A DNA stretch of 64,000 nt from Deltaproteobacteria bacterium UBA6106. Its GTDB lineage: Bacteria; Desulfobacterota; Syntrophorhabdia; Syntrophorhabdales; Syntrophorhabdaceae. The position numbers and the translations under genes are program-made. Of this stretch, positions 8,816-17,730 are shown piece after piece; within the stretch, counting starts at the first letter, position 1; each line of letters begins with the position of its first letter. A model generated the notes under the pieces. It searched no databases. It had not been told where the DNA came from and worked only from the letters and a program-made list of their open reading frames with translations. Where the stretch lies: the NCBI GenBank assembly GCA_002428485.1, contig DIWM01000010.1, positions 1 to 64,000 on the forward strand, written 5' to 3'.

Positions 8816-9179
8816 CAAAGGTTTTACAATTATTGAGGTGCTGGTCGCTGTTTGTATCCTTACCATAAGCATGCTCGCTATCCTTGAGGCTGTTGTGATT
8901 GCAATGGAACATAATTTGAACAATATCTCCCGCGATGAATCGGTAAGGATCGCCGAGGCAAAGATGAACGACCTCAGGAACACCGCATTTTCATCTCTCG
9001 CAAACGGCTCGACCAGCGTTACGAGAAATTTCAGAAACCTTACACGAACATTCAATATACAGTGGACCGTGAGCAATCTTTCGGCAAACAGCATTGCAGT
9101 GCAGGTTGTAGTGAACTGGAGCCATAGAGGCATACAGCATTCACACAGCATAACGTCGGTGATGAGTACAGATGTTTAA
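8790..9179 (+). CDS. pilV: Minor pilin PilV-like
   Basis: 129 residues from GTG 8790 with a GGGGG stretch ~6 bases upstream; it overlaps the fimT end by 26 bases. The leader ends in SKG followed by FTIIEVLVAVCILTISMLAI, the PilV/GspI-type N terminus. The helix continues as a long amphipathic segment (MEHNLNNISRDESVRIAEAKMNDLR) and ends in a short beta head. At 129 residues it is on the short side for PilV. It sits between fimT and pilW, the usual order. Confidence 0.82.
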   Translation: MQRIVSRNSKGFTIIEVLVAVCILTISMLAILEAVVIAMEHNLNNISRDESVRIAEAKMNDLRNTAFSSLANGSTSVTRNFRNLTRTFNIQWTVSNLSANSIAVQVVVNWSHRGIQHSHSITSVMSTDV

Positions 9180-10284
9180 GATGCCAAGGCAAAAACTATT
9201 GGTGAAGAAGAGACAGGAAGGTTTCAGCCTGATCGAGCTTCTTATCGTTGTGACGCTCCTTTCGATTGTTGTCGTTATGAGCAGCAACACCTTTACCATT
9301 GCCCTGAAGCAGTCGGGACAGCAGACAAAGATCGTCGAATCACAGGTGGAAGGAATTATCGGTCTTGAATTGTTAAGGTATGATATAGAACATGCGGGAT
9401 ATGGACTGCCGTGGGCCTTCCAGAATGTCATTAATTACAGCGAGGCCACAACTTCACCTGCCATAAATTACAACGACTCATCAGCAGGCGTACCAAGGGC
9501 TATTCTTCTTGGTAATGATACGGGCTTCAACGCCTCTGACTACCTTGTCATCAAGGCGATTACAGCAGGTACTAATAGTGCCACGCAGAAGTGGACGTAT
9601 ATTATGACCGGCGGCCAACCAAAGCAATGGACCCCTTTGTCGGTTAATCTGTCAAACGGTGACAGGGTTATCGTAATTCGACCAAGAGTCGATGTTGTGA
9701 CCCAGCCTACTCTTATTATGGATGGGACTGATTTTTTCTGCTCTTATAACGGGTCCAATTTTCCTGCAGCATTCAAACCGACCCAATCAGGAGAGAGGTA
9801 TCTGATTTACGGAGTGAGCACCAGTACAGATCCGAGTATGCCTTTTAACAGGACCGATTATTACGTCAAAAGGCCTGCCGATATACCCTCCCATTGTGCA
9901 CCGGGAACAGGTATTTTATACAAAGGGGTTGTCAACCAGGATGACGGAGCGCTGACAGAACTACCCGTGATAGATTGCGTGGCAGACATGCAGGTCATCT
10001 TCAGGCTCGATACAAACGGCGACGGCGCCGTTGATTCACAGGTAAACAGCCTTGCCACCTTAACTGCTCAGCAGATACGGGAACAGATCAAGGAGGTGAG
10101 GGTTTATATATTTGCCCAGGAAGGGCAGCGGGATACGGGGTATAACTATCCGAATCAGGTTATTACTATGGGAGAATACGGCCTCGGGAGAAGTTTTGAT
10201 TTGGCGACATATGTCGGAACGGAATGGAACAGATACAGGTGGAAGACGTATACGCTTGTCGCAAAGCCAAAAGACCTGTATTAG
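9172..10284 (+). CDS. pilW: Minor pilin PilW-like
   Basis: 370 residues; the start overlaps the pilV end by 8 bases. The N terminus has KKRQEG followed by FSLIELLIVVTLLSIVVVMSS, then GLELLRYDIEHAGYGLPW, the PilW family pattern of an aromatic-rich segment after the N-terminal helix. A VIDCVADMQVIFRLDTNGDGAVD stretch, seen in many PilW proteins, precedes the C-terminal strand region. It is expected at the pilus tip with PilV, PilX and PilY1. Confidence 0.85.
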   Translation: MFKMPRQKLLVKKRQEGFSLIELLIVVTLLSIVVVMSSNTFTIALKQSGQQTKIVESQVEGIIGLELLRYDIEHAGYGLPWAFQNVINYSEATTSPAINYNDSSAGVPRAILLGNDTGFNASDYLVIKAITAGTNSATQKWTYIMTGGQPKQWTPLSVNLSNGDRVIVIRPRVDVVTQPTLIMDGTDFFCSYNGSNFPAAFKPTQSGERYLIYGVSTSTDPSMPFNRTDYYVKRPADIPSHCAPGTGILYKGVVNQDDGALTELPVIDCVADMQVIFRLDTNGDGAVDSQVNSLATLTAQQIREQIKEVRVYIFAQEGQRDTGYNYPNQVITMGEYGLGRSFDLATYVGTEWNRYRWKTYTLVAKPKDLY

Positions 10285-10297
10285 GGAGGAACTCTCG

Positions 10298-10954
10298 GTG
10301 GAACAACAACCGGGGAAAAAGGGTATAGCGCTTTTGATAGTGCTTGTGATCATTGTAATGTCGTCTGCGATGATTGCGGTGATCATATTTTTTGTCATGC
10401 GGGGGACGGAATACACCGCATTGCAGAAGAAATATGCAACCTCAAAGGAAGCCTCTATCGGCGCGTTGGAAGTGCTCACAAAAGAGATCATTCCCCTGGC
10501 GATCAGCGGGATAAACCTGACAACCCTTAATTGCTCAGCAGGTACTTGCCTGTCGGATGTTTTGGCTTCCTTTAGTGTGATAACCGCAGCCTCGGTAACA
10601 CAGGTAGGTGACGTGGCAACGTCTAACAGTTGTTTCAGCAAGAAACTGCTGAGCGCGCCACCATGGACAGGCTGCGACAGTACGTTAGATGTCAAGATAT
10701 CGCCTGACGTCAAGTTCACCCTGTCCGGTGCTGCTCCTGCGCAGCCCTTCGATGTCTATGCGAAGATCGTAGATACAGCAGCAGGGAACACCAATACCAG
10801 CGGCCTTGTCCTTGAAGGGATGGGAGCGGCAGAGTCGGCGGGCGGCATCATTACCACGCGCCATTTTCCCTATATGTATACTATAGGTGTGCAGGGAGAA
10901 AGACAGAACAACCCTGCAGAAAGGGTTAACCTCGAAGTGCTCTATGCCTACTAA
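10298..10954 (+). CDS. pilX: Minor pilin PilX-like
   Basis: 218 residues from GTG 10298, which has GGGAGGA 7 bases upstream; the open frame extends back into pilW but without a pilin start. The N terminus reads VEQQPGKKG followed by IALLIVLVIIVMSSAMIAVI. That is the PilX/GspK style of leader without the FTLIE consensus and, as in that group, without Glu at position 5. Four Cys residues lie in the middle. Position between pilW and the Ig-like gene fits PilX. Confidence 0.72.
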   Translation: MEQQPGKKGIALLIVLVIIVMSSAMIAVIIFFVMRGTEYTALQKKYATSKEASIGALEVLTKEIIPLAISGINLTTLNCSAGTCLSDVLASFSVITAASVTQVGDVATSNSCFSKKLLSAPPWTGCDSTLDVKISPDVKFTLSGAAPAQPFDVYAKIVDTAAGNTNTSGLVLEGMGAAESAGGIITTRHFPYMYTIGVQGERQNNPAERVNLEVLYAY

Positions 10955-11738
10955 GATCCGAAGAAGAATAAAGTATGTGCCTCCGCCCAAAAAGAAGCTT
11001 TTCGATGCCAAGTCGATAATCTTTATCGCCGTTTTTCTGGGTGCCTTTATCGCTTATATGGTCTACTCCGGTTCAGAGAGGAAAGAGGTTGCTCCGGCCA
11101 AGACCAGCGAGACCGCAGCGGGAAAAATTGATTCTGCCGAGACACAGACCTTTGAGGCGAAAGCGGATGTACCATCCGTCACAAAGGCGAAATTGCAGGT
11201 CGAATCAGTCGATAATATGGATAAGTTGAGGGTCGTAGCCGAAGGGAATACGATAGGAAACGCACCTGTTTTGTTCCGGTACGAATGGACAAAAAATGGC
11301 CAACCCGTTGAAGGTGGTGGTGACAGCGTCAGTGGATTCAAAAGAGGGGATAGGATTATTGTTAAGATTACGCCTTATCTTGGAGAGATGATAGGACTTC
11401 CAAGGATGTTATCCACCGAGATAAAGAACTCGACCCCGAAGGTGACTGAGGACAAGCAGGTGGTCTTCGAAGGCAACATCATGAGGTATCAGGTGAAGGC
11501 GATTGATCCTGATGGCGATAAGCTGACCTATGCGCTGGAGGATGCACCCCAGGGTATGACGATAGACAGCGCTACAGGCCTTGTCCAGTGGCCGGTGAAG
11601 GATGATTTCTCAGGAAACGTCAGCTTCAAGGTAAAGATATCTGACGGGAACAAGGGTGAGATCTCCTATGCTTTGAGTACCAACGTTGAAAAACAAGTAG
11701 AAAAGCCTGCCGCAAAAGCAGCCCCGGCGAAGAAATAG
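10944..11738 (+). CDS. Single-pass membrane protein with Ig-like (He_PIG-type) domain
   Basis: 264 residues from ATG 10944, overlapping the pilX stop. A basic, proline-rich N terminus (KIRRRIKYVPPPKKK) precedes one membrane helix (IIFIAVFLGAFIAYMVYSG), giving a type II topology with the bulk in the periplasm. A Lys/Ala/Glu-rich linker follows. The C-terminal ~90 residues contain AIDPDGDKLTYALEDAPQGM and IDSATGLVQW, the mark of He_PIG/cadherin-like beta-sandwich repeats. A Lys/Ala/Pro tail ends the protein. It is the last pilin-linked gene before the ligase-like gene. Function is not known; an envelope-anchored accessory of pilus assembly is possible. Confidence 0.65.
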   Translation: MPTKIRRRIKYVPPPKKKLFDAKSIIFIAVFLGAFIAYMVYSGSERKEVAPAKTSETAAGKIDSAETQTFEAKADVPSVTKAKLQVESVDNMDKLRVVAEGNTIGNAPVLFRYEWTKNGQPVEGGGDSVSGFKRGDRIIVKITPYLGEMIGLPRMLSTEIKNSTPKVTEDKQVVFEGNIMRYQVKAIDPDGDKLTYALEDAPQGMTIDSATGLVQWPVKDDFSGNVSFKVKISDGNKGEISYALSTNVEKQVEKPAAKAAPAKK

Positions 11739-11777
11739 GGTTGCCAAGCAGCGCGCTGCGGGGTACAATTGGGATGA

Positions 11778-13763
11778 ATGGCAGCGTTAGAACGGCTTTT
11801 TTCTATAACAACATTTTTTCTGATCCCTTTTCTCGGCAATAACCACCTCTCCCTTTTTTATGTCAATATCGATAAATTCTGGATCGAGACATCTTTCATC
11901 ATCGCCTCGATCGCTGCGGTTTTCCTGCAATACGCCCGGGAGAGGGATACCCGTACATCCCTTTTCGTGTTCCTTATATTTTTTGCCCCCTTTTTACTGG
12001 TAAATATTGCGAGCCTGTTTTATACGTGGAATCTTTTTTCCACGCTGTGGGAGATAAATGTTCTGATCTGGGCAGGATGCAGCGTCTCGTTGTACGCCTT
12101 TTCGGCGAACAGGGAAGGATTGTTAAAAGCGCTCGTGGCAGGAGCCTTTGCATCCTCGGTGTGTGCTATCGTGCAATTCATTGTCCTCTTTCCGAATCTC
12201 TTCGGAATTTTCCAAAGCGGCAGCTTGAGCCAGATAATTAGGGGACAGGCCATACCCATTTCTTCTTTTGCTTACCATAATATGCTCGGCGGGTACCTGG
12301 CATGCATTCTTCCCATTGCCCTCCATTACAGCATCGTCAGAAAAAGACCGGTCTATATCATATTATCATCGGTTATTATTGCCGGGATCATTCTTACCAC
12401 ATCCCGGATAGCAATAACGATTGCGATTTTAGAGGTCCTTTTCTATGCTGTCCTGACGGTGACGGAGAGGAATCTGAAGGGGCTCTTTTCGATTATGGGA
12501 ATATTGATCCTTGTAACCGCGTGCCTTTATTCTCTCTTTTTTACAGGCCAGAAGGGAATTCAAGCGGGCGTCCGGGCCGAACTGGAAAAGAAGACAAAGA
12601 TCACGCGGGTAGAGGTCGCTACGCTGAACACACGGACAGAGATATGGCAAAACGGGATCAGCGCCTTCAGGGAAAAGCCTTTTACAGGCTACGGTTCGGG
12701 AACGTTTGAATACGCCTACAGAAAATATTTTGACGGTGGCGTATACACGCAATATTCTCACAGCATTCTGACGAAGATACTCGTTGAGCTTGGCCTGATC
12801 GGTATGCTGTGCGCTCTATGGTATATGACCGGCGTTCTTTACGGCATACAAAAATCGGCGAAAAGGGACCAGGGGATCTTTATGTACGTTGCTTTAGCAG
12901 CTTTCATCCTCTTTTCAGTTGCTGATTTTGCATTCGATATCCCTGCATTTGTCATAACCTTTTTTGTGCTTTCCTTCGCTATGCTGCCCGGCTCCATTCA
13001 AAGCGCGCAGGGGACAGGCTTCAAACATGCCTTTACGTGCATCGTGATAGTGCTGCTCATCAGCTCCCTGTTTTTTACGATCAGGGCAAACCTGTCGAAA
13101 AAATCGATCGATAACGGCACTGCATATCTTCAAAACGGTTTTGTCAAGGACGCATATTACGCTTATATGGATGCAATACGCGAAATGCCCCTGGACAACG
13201 AGGGGCGTATCAAGGCAATAAACGTGCTGAACAATGTCCTTCCGAACGAGAAGGACATTGAAAGAAAGGGGACATTCAAGCGCATGCTCCAGGGCAGTCT
13301 GACAATGGTCGGGCAGTCGGGGGACAAAGACTCGGAGCTTTTTTTGGTGGCCGGGAAAGCATATGCACTGCTCGGTGACACAAAGAAGGCAGAGGAATAT
13401 CTGCTCAAGGCCTATTCATATTACCCGTCGTCGGCATATTACATTTTTCAGATAACGAACTATTACATGTCCGTTAACGACCTGCACAGGGCGCTTTTCT
13501 GGACGCACAGGATCGACCCTTATTTGAACAAGTATGCTGCCTCAAAGAACCCCAACGGTTTATATGTTTACAGGATAAGGGATATTGAAGCGGAGATCTA
13601 TTTTAAGCAAGGCCATGAAGCCCGTGCATTGTCTGTAGCGCAGACAAACCTTAAAGACGCACAAAGCGAAAAATATACCATCACGAGCGCCAAGGCGCGC
13701 GAGATTATATCAAAAGAGTCGTTGATCAAATACCTGCAAGACAAGGCAGGTCAGGGACGTTGA
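11778..13763 (+). CDS. O-antigen ligase / O-oligosaccharyltransferase family protein with TPR tail
   Basis: 661 residues. The first ~430 residues hold about 10-12 membrane helices. The large periplasmic loop pattern of the Wzy_C/WaaL group is present: LNTRTEIWQNGISAFREKPFTGYGSGTFEYAY, then YSHSILTKILVELGLIGMLC. The last ~200 residues form TPR-like repeats (SELFLVAGKAYALLGDTKKAEEYL). Family members join lipid-linked glycans to lipid A core or, in PglL/PilO-type enzymes, to Ser/Thr of pilins. Position at the end of the pilin operon favours the pilin option, but WaaL-type or Wzy-type activity cannot be excluded. It starts 39 bases after the Ig-like gene and ends convergent to the glycan operon. 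Confidence 0.72.
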   Translation: MAALERLFSITTFFLIPFLGNNHLSLFYVNIDKFWIETSFIIASIAAVFLQYARERDTRTSLFVFLIFFAPFLLVNIASLFYTWNLFSTLWEINVLIWAGCSVSLYAFSANREGLLKALVAGAFASSVCAIVQFIVLFPNLFGIFQSGSLSQIIRGQAIPISSFAYHNMLGGYLACILPIALHYSIVRKRPVYIILSSVIIAGIILTTSRIAITIAILEVLFYAVLTVTERNLKGLFSIMGILILVTACLYSLFFTGQKGIQAGVRAELEKKTKITRVEVATLNTRTEIWQNGISAFREKPFTGYGSGTFEYAYRKYFDGGVYTQYSHSILTKILVELGLIGMLCALWYMTGVLYGIQKSAKRDQGIFMYVALAAFILFSVADFAFDIPAFVITFFVLSFAMLPGSIQSAQGTGFKHAFTCIVIVLLISSLFFTIRANLSKKSIDNGTAYLQNGFVKDAYYAYMDAIREMPLDNEGRIKAINVLNNVLPNEKDIERKGTFKRMLQGSLTMVGQSGDKDSELFLVAGKAYALLGDTKKAEEYLLKAYSYYPSSAYYIFQITNYYMSVNDLHRALFWTHRIDPYLNKYAASKNPNGLYVYRIRDIEAEIYFKQGHEARALSVAQTNLKDAQSEKYTITSAKAREIISKESLIKYLQDKAGQGR

Positions 13764-13819
13764 TAACTTCCTTGGCTTGCATGGTCTCCTTTCATTTCGT
13801 CCTACGTCCTTCCTAAAGG

Positions 13820-14668
13820 TCAGGCAAGCACTTTTCGGAGTTTTCTGTAAAGGGCTCTGACCATTATTCCCCAGGCATGGCCGTTGAAAGGATTGAACAC
13901 AACTGACAGAAATGCGAATTTGAAGGATTCCCTGTTGTTGCCCGAGGAAAAAGATTCTCTGCTCCTTAAGAAGTAATACGCTGCTATTGAGAGGTTCTTT
14001 TTCCGCACCAGTTCGACCTGTTTGCGCAGATAATCCGTATCCCTGTACCTTTCCGTAAGGGACGATCCGTGGAGCCTGAAGAAATAGAGATCTTCGTCGA
14101 TCTTTTCCATAGAAAATCTTTTTCTTACCCTTAGCCAATAATCGTAGTCCTCGGCTAAAGAGCAATTCCGGTCGTAATCGCCCACAACCTCGTAAACCCT
14201 TCTCCTGTATAAAAAGCAGGGGCCTATGCAGTTAGACGAATCCAGCTCACCCGGTACTCCTGTCCGGATCGATTCACCCACGCGGCCATCGTTGTCGATG
14301 AACGTATAATTGCAATAAACAAAATCGATATGAGGATTTTTATCGAGCTTTTCAAACATTGTCCTGATGGCATCCCGTTCGTAATAGTTGTCGTCGGAGG
14401 TCCATGTCAGATAATCGCCGGAGGCAACCTTAAATCCTTCGTTCAATGCGCCGGGGAGGCCCAGGTTAACCTCGTTTCTGATGATCCGCATCCTCGGATC
14501 GTTGAACTTGCACGTGATGAGCGAGATGTCCTCGGTGGAGCAGTCGTCTACGATGATCAGTTCGATATTCCCGTAGGATTGATTCAGGCAGCTTGCAATG
14601 GATTCACGAAGGAACCGTGTGCCGTTGTATGTAGGTAAGACTATCGATATCTTCGGTGTCTCATTCAT
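13820..14668 (-). CDS. Family 2 glycosyltransferase
   Basis: 282 residues from ATG 14668, overlapping the stop of the upstream gene by 8 bases; a longer open frame exists but only this start fits the fold. It has a GT-A fold: ISIVLPTYNG at the nucleotide site, ELIIVDDCSTED, GLPGALNEGF, then TSDDNYY as the metal-binding DxD-type site. DYDYWLRV lies in the acceptor region. It probably adds one sugar to a cytoplasmic lipid-linked glycan. It is the last gene of the wzm-wzt operon. Confidence 0.85.
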   Translation of the reverse strand: MNETPKISIVLPTYNGTRFLRESIASCLNQSYGNIELIIVDDCSTEDISLITCKFNDPRMRIIRNEVNLGLPGALNEGFKVASGDYLTWTSDDNYYERDAIRTMFEKLDKNPHIDFVYCNYTFIDNDGRVGESIRTGVPGELDSSNCIGPCFLYRRRVYEVVGDYDRNCSLAEDYDYWLRVRKRFSMEKIDEDLYFFRLHGSSLTERYRDTDYLRKQVELVRKKNLSIAAYYFLRSRESFSSGNNRESFKFAFLSVVFNPFNGHAWGIMVRALYRKLRKVLA

Positions 14669-16226
14669 GTGATGTCCTAGTGCCCTGCCAGACGATAAAC
14701 AGGCCGTCCGGTTCAGGTTTTTCTCCATAATGAATACATTCAGACCGCACGTCGCGACAATATCTGCCCAGCAATATCGAGATCTCACCCTGTTCGAACC
14801 ATTGTTCCCACTCTTCGATTTCAAGGACCCCCTTGCACTGTATGTTCTTGTCCACAATAACGATGCGGCCGCCGGGCCTTACAACGCGGCAAAGTTCTGA
14901 GACGGACGCGGAGGGATCGATTGCGTGCTCAAGAGCTTCTACACAGTAGACGCGATCAAAGCAGCTATCGCCGAATGGCAGATTCAGGAGGCTGCCCTGT
15001 TTTGTTTTGATCCCGGGCGGCACATGACGAAGCATTGCATCCGAGATGTCAACGCCCCACATGTCGGCCGACGGATAACTGTCGAGGAGCGCCCGCGCAA
15101 AACGCCCCTTTCCGCAGCCGGCATCCAGGACACGAAAGCCGGAAAGATCGCCGAGGCCCCTCAATACGGCCTGGAAACGTCCGTCACCTTTCTCGATGGT
15201 GTCAGGGAAAGATCCGACTTGTGCATCGAAGGCAGTGCGGATATGCCAGTAATAGGCGTCGAGAGAGAATTTTACTGCCCAGCTTATCTCTTCATCGGGA
15301 AAGTAGTTCGCGCCGGGTCCATAGCTGCCGTAAAACCCGCCTGATTGGTTCTGTATCCTGCTCAGATAAGCGAGCGCCTTTTCGGCAGGTTCTCTATTGC
15401 CGAGCTTGTACCAGATGGTGGCATACTGCGCTATGCCTGTGGAACATGCCCAGCTTACATCGGGGTAGGCGGGTATGGAGCCGTCCTTTTTCTGAAAGCG
15501 CTCCACCTCGCCCATGCCCTGTAATGCTAAGTCCCTGAAGCCAAGGTCGACAAGCGCCTCAATCACATAGGCATGGAAGTGGGATAGGGTGTCGAAGCGG
15601 ACCAGCCCTGGAGAAGCGGAGTAATAGGCCAGGGCACGCTCCACGGCCTCAAAATAGCGGGGCTCATTGAAGTGCGCACCTGCGCCGCGCAGCGCTTCGA
15701 GCACATAAAGATGGATGTCGTCGCTCACTTTCCCTCCGCCGGGCAATGCCCAGCTGCCCCTGTCAGGCGTTGTGATCCGGCCGTCAGGCTTTATCTGCGT
15801 CAGCATCCACTCGCACCCGCGGCGGATCGCATCTTCTGCTTCAGGCAGCCGGGGCAGGATTGCGAGGAGACCTTTGAGGACCTGGCCGCTGTCAAAGGTA
15901 TAGGGCGCTTCACCGGAAGGGTCTGCCCAGGAGCCGTCCACCCTCTGTACGGATATAAGCCAGCGTGCGAAACGGAGGGCCAATGCAGTTCGGCCGAAAT
16001 TTAAAAGCGTGGGTATACAGTACCCGGTCACCTCCGGGTAGGGCTTTTGCGAGACGTTTGAGACAGGAATGCCTGTGTCCGCGACCGTATTAATATCGAT
16101 CCACTTGAGGGCGCCATAGAACAACGCGGAAGGAGGATGAGGCGCGCCTCCTGATTGATTGTCGGCCCTTGCGCAAGCCTTGAGAAATGAATGAATGCGC
16201 CTTAAATATCCCGAGACGCTACTCAT
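14661..16226 (-). CDS. Fusion of alpha/alpha-toroid domain and SAM methyltransferase
   Basis: 521 residues. Residues ~45-340 are repeated helix pairs of the terpenoid-cyclase/prenyltransferase-like toroid kind: FARWLISVQRVDGSWAD, CEWMLTQIKPDGRI, YLSRIQNQSGGFYGSYG. The motif QxxDGS/QxxGGF recurs at each turn. I see no DDTA- or DxDD-type catalytic motif of real terpene cyclases. Residues ~364-500 form a class I methyltransferase: VLDAGCGKGRFA (SAM site), MWGVDIS, LPFGDSCFDRVYCVEALEH, VVRPGGRIVI. It overlaps its neighbours by 8 bases on each side. In this operon it may methylate the exported glycan, with the toroid holding the sugar chain; this is inference. Confidence 0.72.
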   Translation of the reverse strand: MSSVSGYLRRIHSFLKACARADNQSGGAPHPPSALFYGALKWIDINTVADTGIPVSNVSQKPYPEVTGYCIPTLLNFGRTALALRFARWLISVQRVDGSWADPSGEAPYTFDSGQVLKGLLAILPRLPEAEDAIRRGCEWMLTQIKPDGRITTPDRGSWALPGGGKVSDDIHLYVLEALRGAGAHFNEPRYFEAVERALAYYSASPGLVRFDTLSHFHAYVIEALVDLGFRDLALQGMGEVERFQKKDGSIPAYPDVSWACSTGIAQYATIWYKLGNREPAEKALAYLSRIQNQSGGFYGSYGPGANYFPDEEISWAVKFSLDAYYWHIRTAFDAQVGSFPDTIEKGDGRFQAVLRGLGDLSGFRVLDAGCGKGRFARALLDSYPSADMWGVDISDAMLRHVPPGIKTKQGSLLNLPFGDSCFDRVYCVEALEHAIDPSASVSELCRVVRPGGRIVIVDKNIQCKGVLEIEEWEQWFEQGEISILLGRYCRDVRSECIHYGEKPEPDGLFIVWQGTRTSHE

Positions 16227-17718
16227 GCCGTTTGTGCCTCGTACGAAAGACGGTGACCTGCCGGAGAAAGGACAACATGATCCAACCGATCGGGCGCAAG
16301 CCTGAATTTGAGATCCCGATGAACAGGCGGTCGAAGAATGTCAATCTCTCATCCGTGAACAGAACGATCGGCCTCTGGTAGTCTTCTGATACGGCAAGGA
16401 GGTGGCGCTTCTTGTATCCTGCCTCTTTTTGAATATGGTCCAGCTCGCGCTGCAGGTTCCCTCGTTGAGGATAATACCTGTCCTGGGTGGCAAATTCAGC
16501 GAGCAGGTATTTCGCTCCCAGCCTTTTCAGCTCCGCGAGAAAGACATCTCTTTGTGCGATGTGGTGATAGACGGAAAACATCGTGACGAGGTCAGCGCGT
16601 CTTGCTTCATCCAGGATGCTGTCTTCCCCGCATATAAAGGCGGCGAACCGCGTCCTTGAGAGGTCGTAGAGGAACAACAGTGCATTTGCGATATCCACGT
16701 ATCTCTGGAAGGCTTCCAGCCCCAAAGAAAGATCGACGAATGGATAACTGACTGCCTCAAAGCAGAAGACCCCCAGGTTGCTTCCCAGGTCTATATGTGA
16801 TGCCATTCCATCTTTGCGGGCGGATTTGCAGAGCAGGTATCCGAAGAGAAGCTGCCTCAGGTCCCGCTTCGGACGCTGGCCCTCGACCTGAAGGTCAGGG
16901 AAATCGAGCGATTGATATATCCGCTGATCCGGCTCCTGAAGCTCATCGAGGTTATAAGGGCATGCATTGTCAAAATTGGCCTCTTCAATGAGCCTGGGCA
17001 ATTGTTCCCGTACCAGAGACTTGAAGACCTGGCGCAGTCTTCGAAGGCAGGTGAGGCCGCCTATAGATCCTTGGTCTGCAGGGAATTCCCCGACTGAGCC
17101 GTACTTGTTCACGCCCGCCACATCAAGCGAATCTTCGAATGCGACGTCCTGTCGCAACGATCTTGCCTCTTCAAAATCGACCAGCACCGGCATGCCGTTC
17201 CTGAAGCAGATGTTCTGCTCATGGATATCGGTATGGACGATGCCCATGTCATAGAGCGTCCTGACAGCATCAACGATCTTCTGCCATGCGCCGAGAAGCT
17301 CGATGGCGGGCATGGTTTTGACGGCAGCGTGGAACGGCTCGAGCCATTCGAGAGCGAGGAACTGGAACGGTCCCTCCTCATCAAAGAATGCTGTCCGCGC
17401 GAAGGACTCGCCGGACAGGCGGCTCAGAATATCGTGTTCATTCTGCAGGGAAGGCATGTGCAGGAAACCCGGCTCGCTCTCTAGGCGGCTTTCGACGCTG
17501 ACGCTCCGGTACTTGACTTTCAGCAGCGCCGGTCCTTCTTCGGATTCGATTCGGAAAAGCGTCGCTCCTCCGCCCGGCTCCCAGACGCGGGGGAGCAGAA
17601 TATGCCTGAACGGTTTCCTGACATGACGGGAGATCACCCTTTCGAGCATGTCCGGTTCCTTGAGTATGGCGTCAAGAAAACGTGTTTTATTGTGAAGGGC
17701 TTCGGGATCAAATAGCAT
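16219..17718 (-). CDS. Kinase-methyltransferase fusion, possible O-polysaccharide chain terminator
   Basis: 499 residues. The N-terminal ~230 form a protein-kinase-like fold: ALLKVK (possible ATP-site Lys near 67-69), LALEWLEP hinge, VHTDIHEQN (catalytic Asp164 and Asn169) and LVDFEEA with DFE in place of DFG (Asp181). Residues ~305-420 form a class I methyltransferase: HIDLGSNLGVFCFEA, then VDLSLGLE, and ADLVTMFSVYHHI. E. coli WbdD also joins these two activities and caps O9a chains at the non-reducing end to stop growth, but there the methyltransferase comes first. Here the order is reversed. The gene lies two downstream of wzt, whose C-terminal domain would read such a cap. Substrate is unknown. 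Confidence 0.7.
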   Translation of the reverse strand: MLFDPEALHNKTRFLDAILKEPDMLERVISRHVRKPFRHILLPRVWEPGGGATLFRIESEEGPALLKVKYRSVSVESRLESEPGFLHMPSLQNEHDILSRLSGESFARTAFFDEEGPFQFLALEWLEPFHAAVKTMPAIELLGAWQKIVDAVRTLYDMGIVHTDIHEQNICFRNGMPVLVDFEEARSLRQDVAFEDSLDVAGVNKYGSVGEFPADQGSIGGLTCLRRLRQVFKSLVREQLPRLIEEANFDNACPYNLDELQEPDQRIYQSLDFPDLQVEGQRPKRDLRQLLFGYLLCKSARKDGMASHIDLGSNLGVFCFEAVSYPFVDLSLGLEAFQRYVDIANALLFLYDLSRTRFAAFICGEDSILDEARRADLVTMFSVYHHIAQRDVFLAELKRLGAKYLLAEFATQDRYYPQRGNLQRELDHIQKEAGYKKRHLLAVSEDYQRPIVLFTDERLTFFDRLFIGISNSGLRPIGWIMLSFLRQVTVFRTRHKRHE

Positions 17719-17730
17719 AGGTTCCTTATT

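Noticed and set aside
11748..11759. Palindrome GCAGCGCGCTGC before the ligase-like gene
   Set aside because: Too short a loop for a terminator and no T-run; could be chance in a GC-rich spot.
14925..16004. Plus-strand frames opposite the toroid-methyltransferase gene
   Set aside because: They follow from high GC codon use on the other strand and match nothing.
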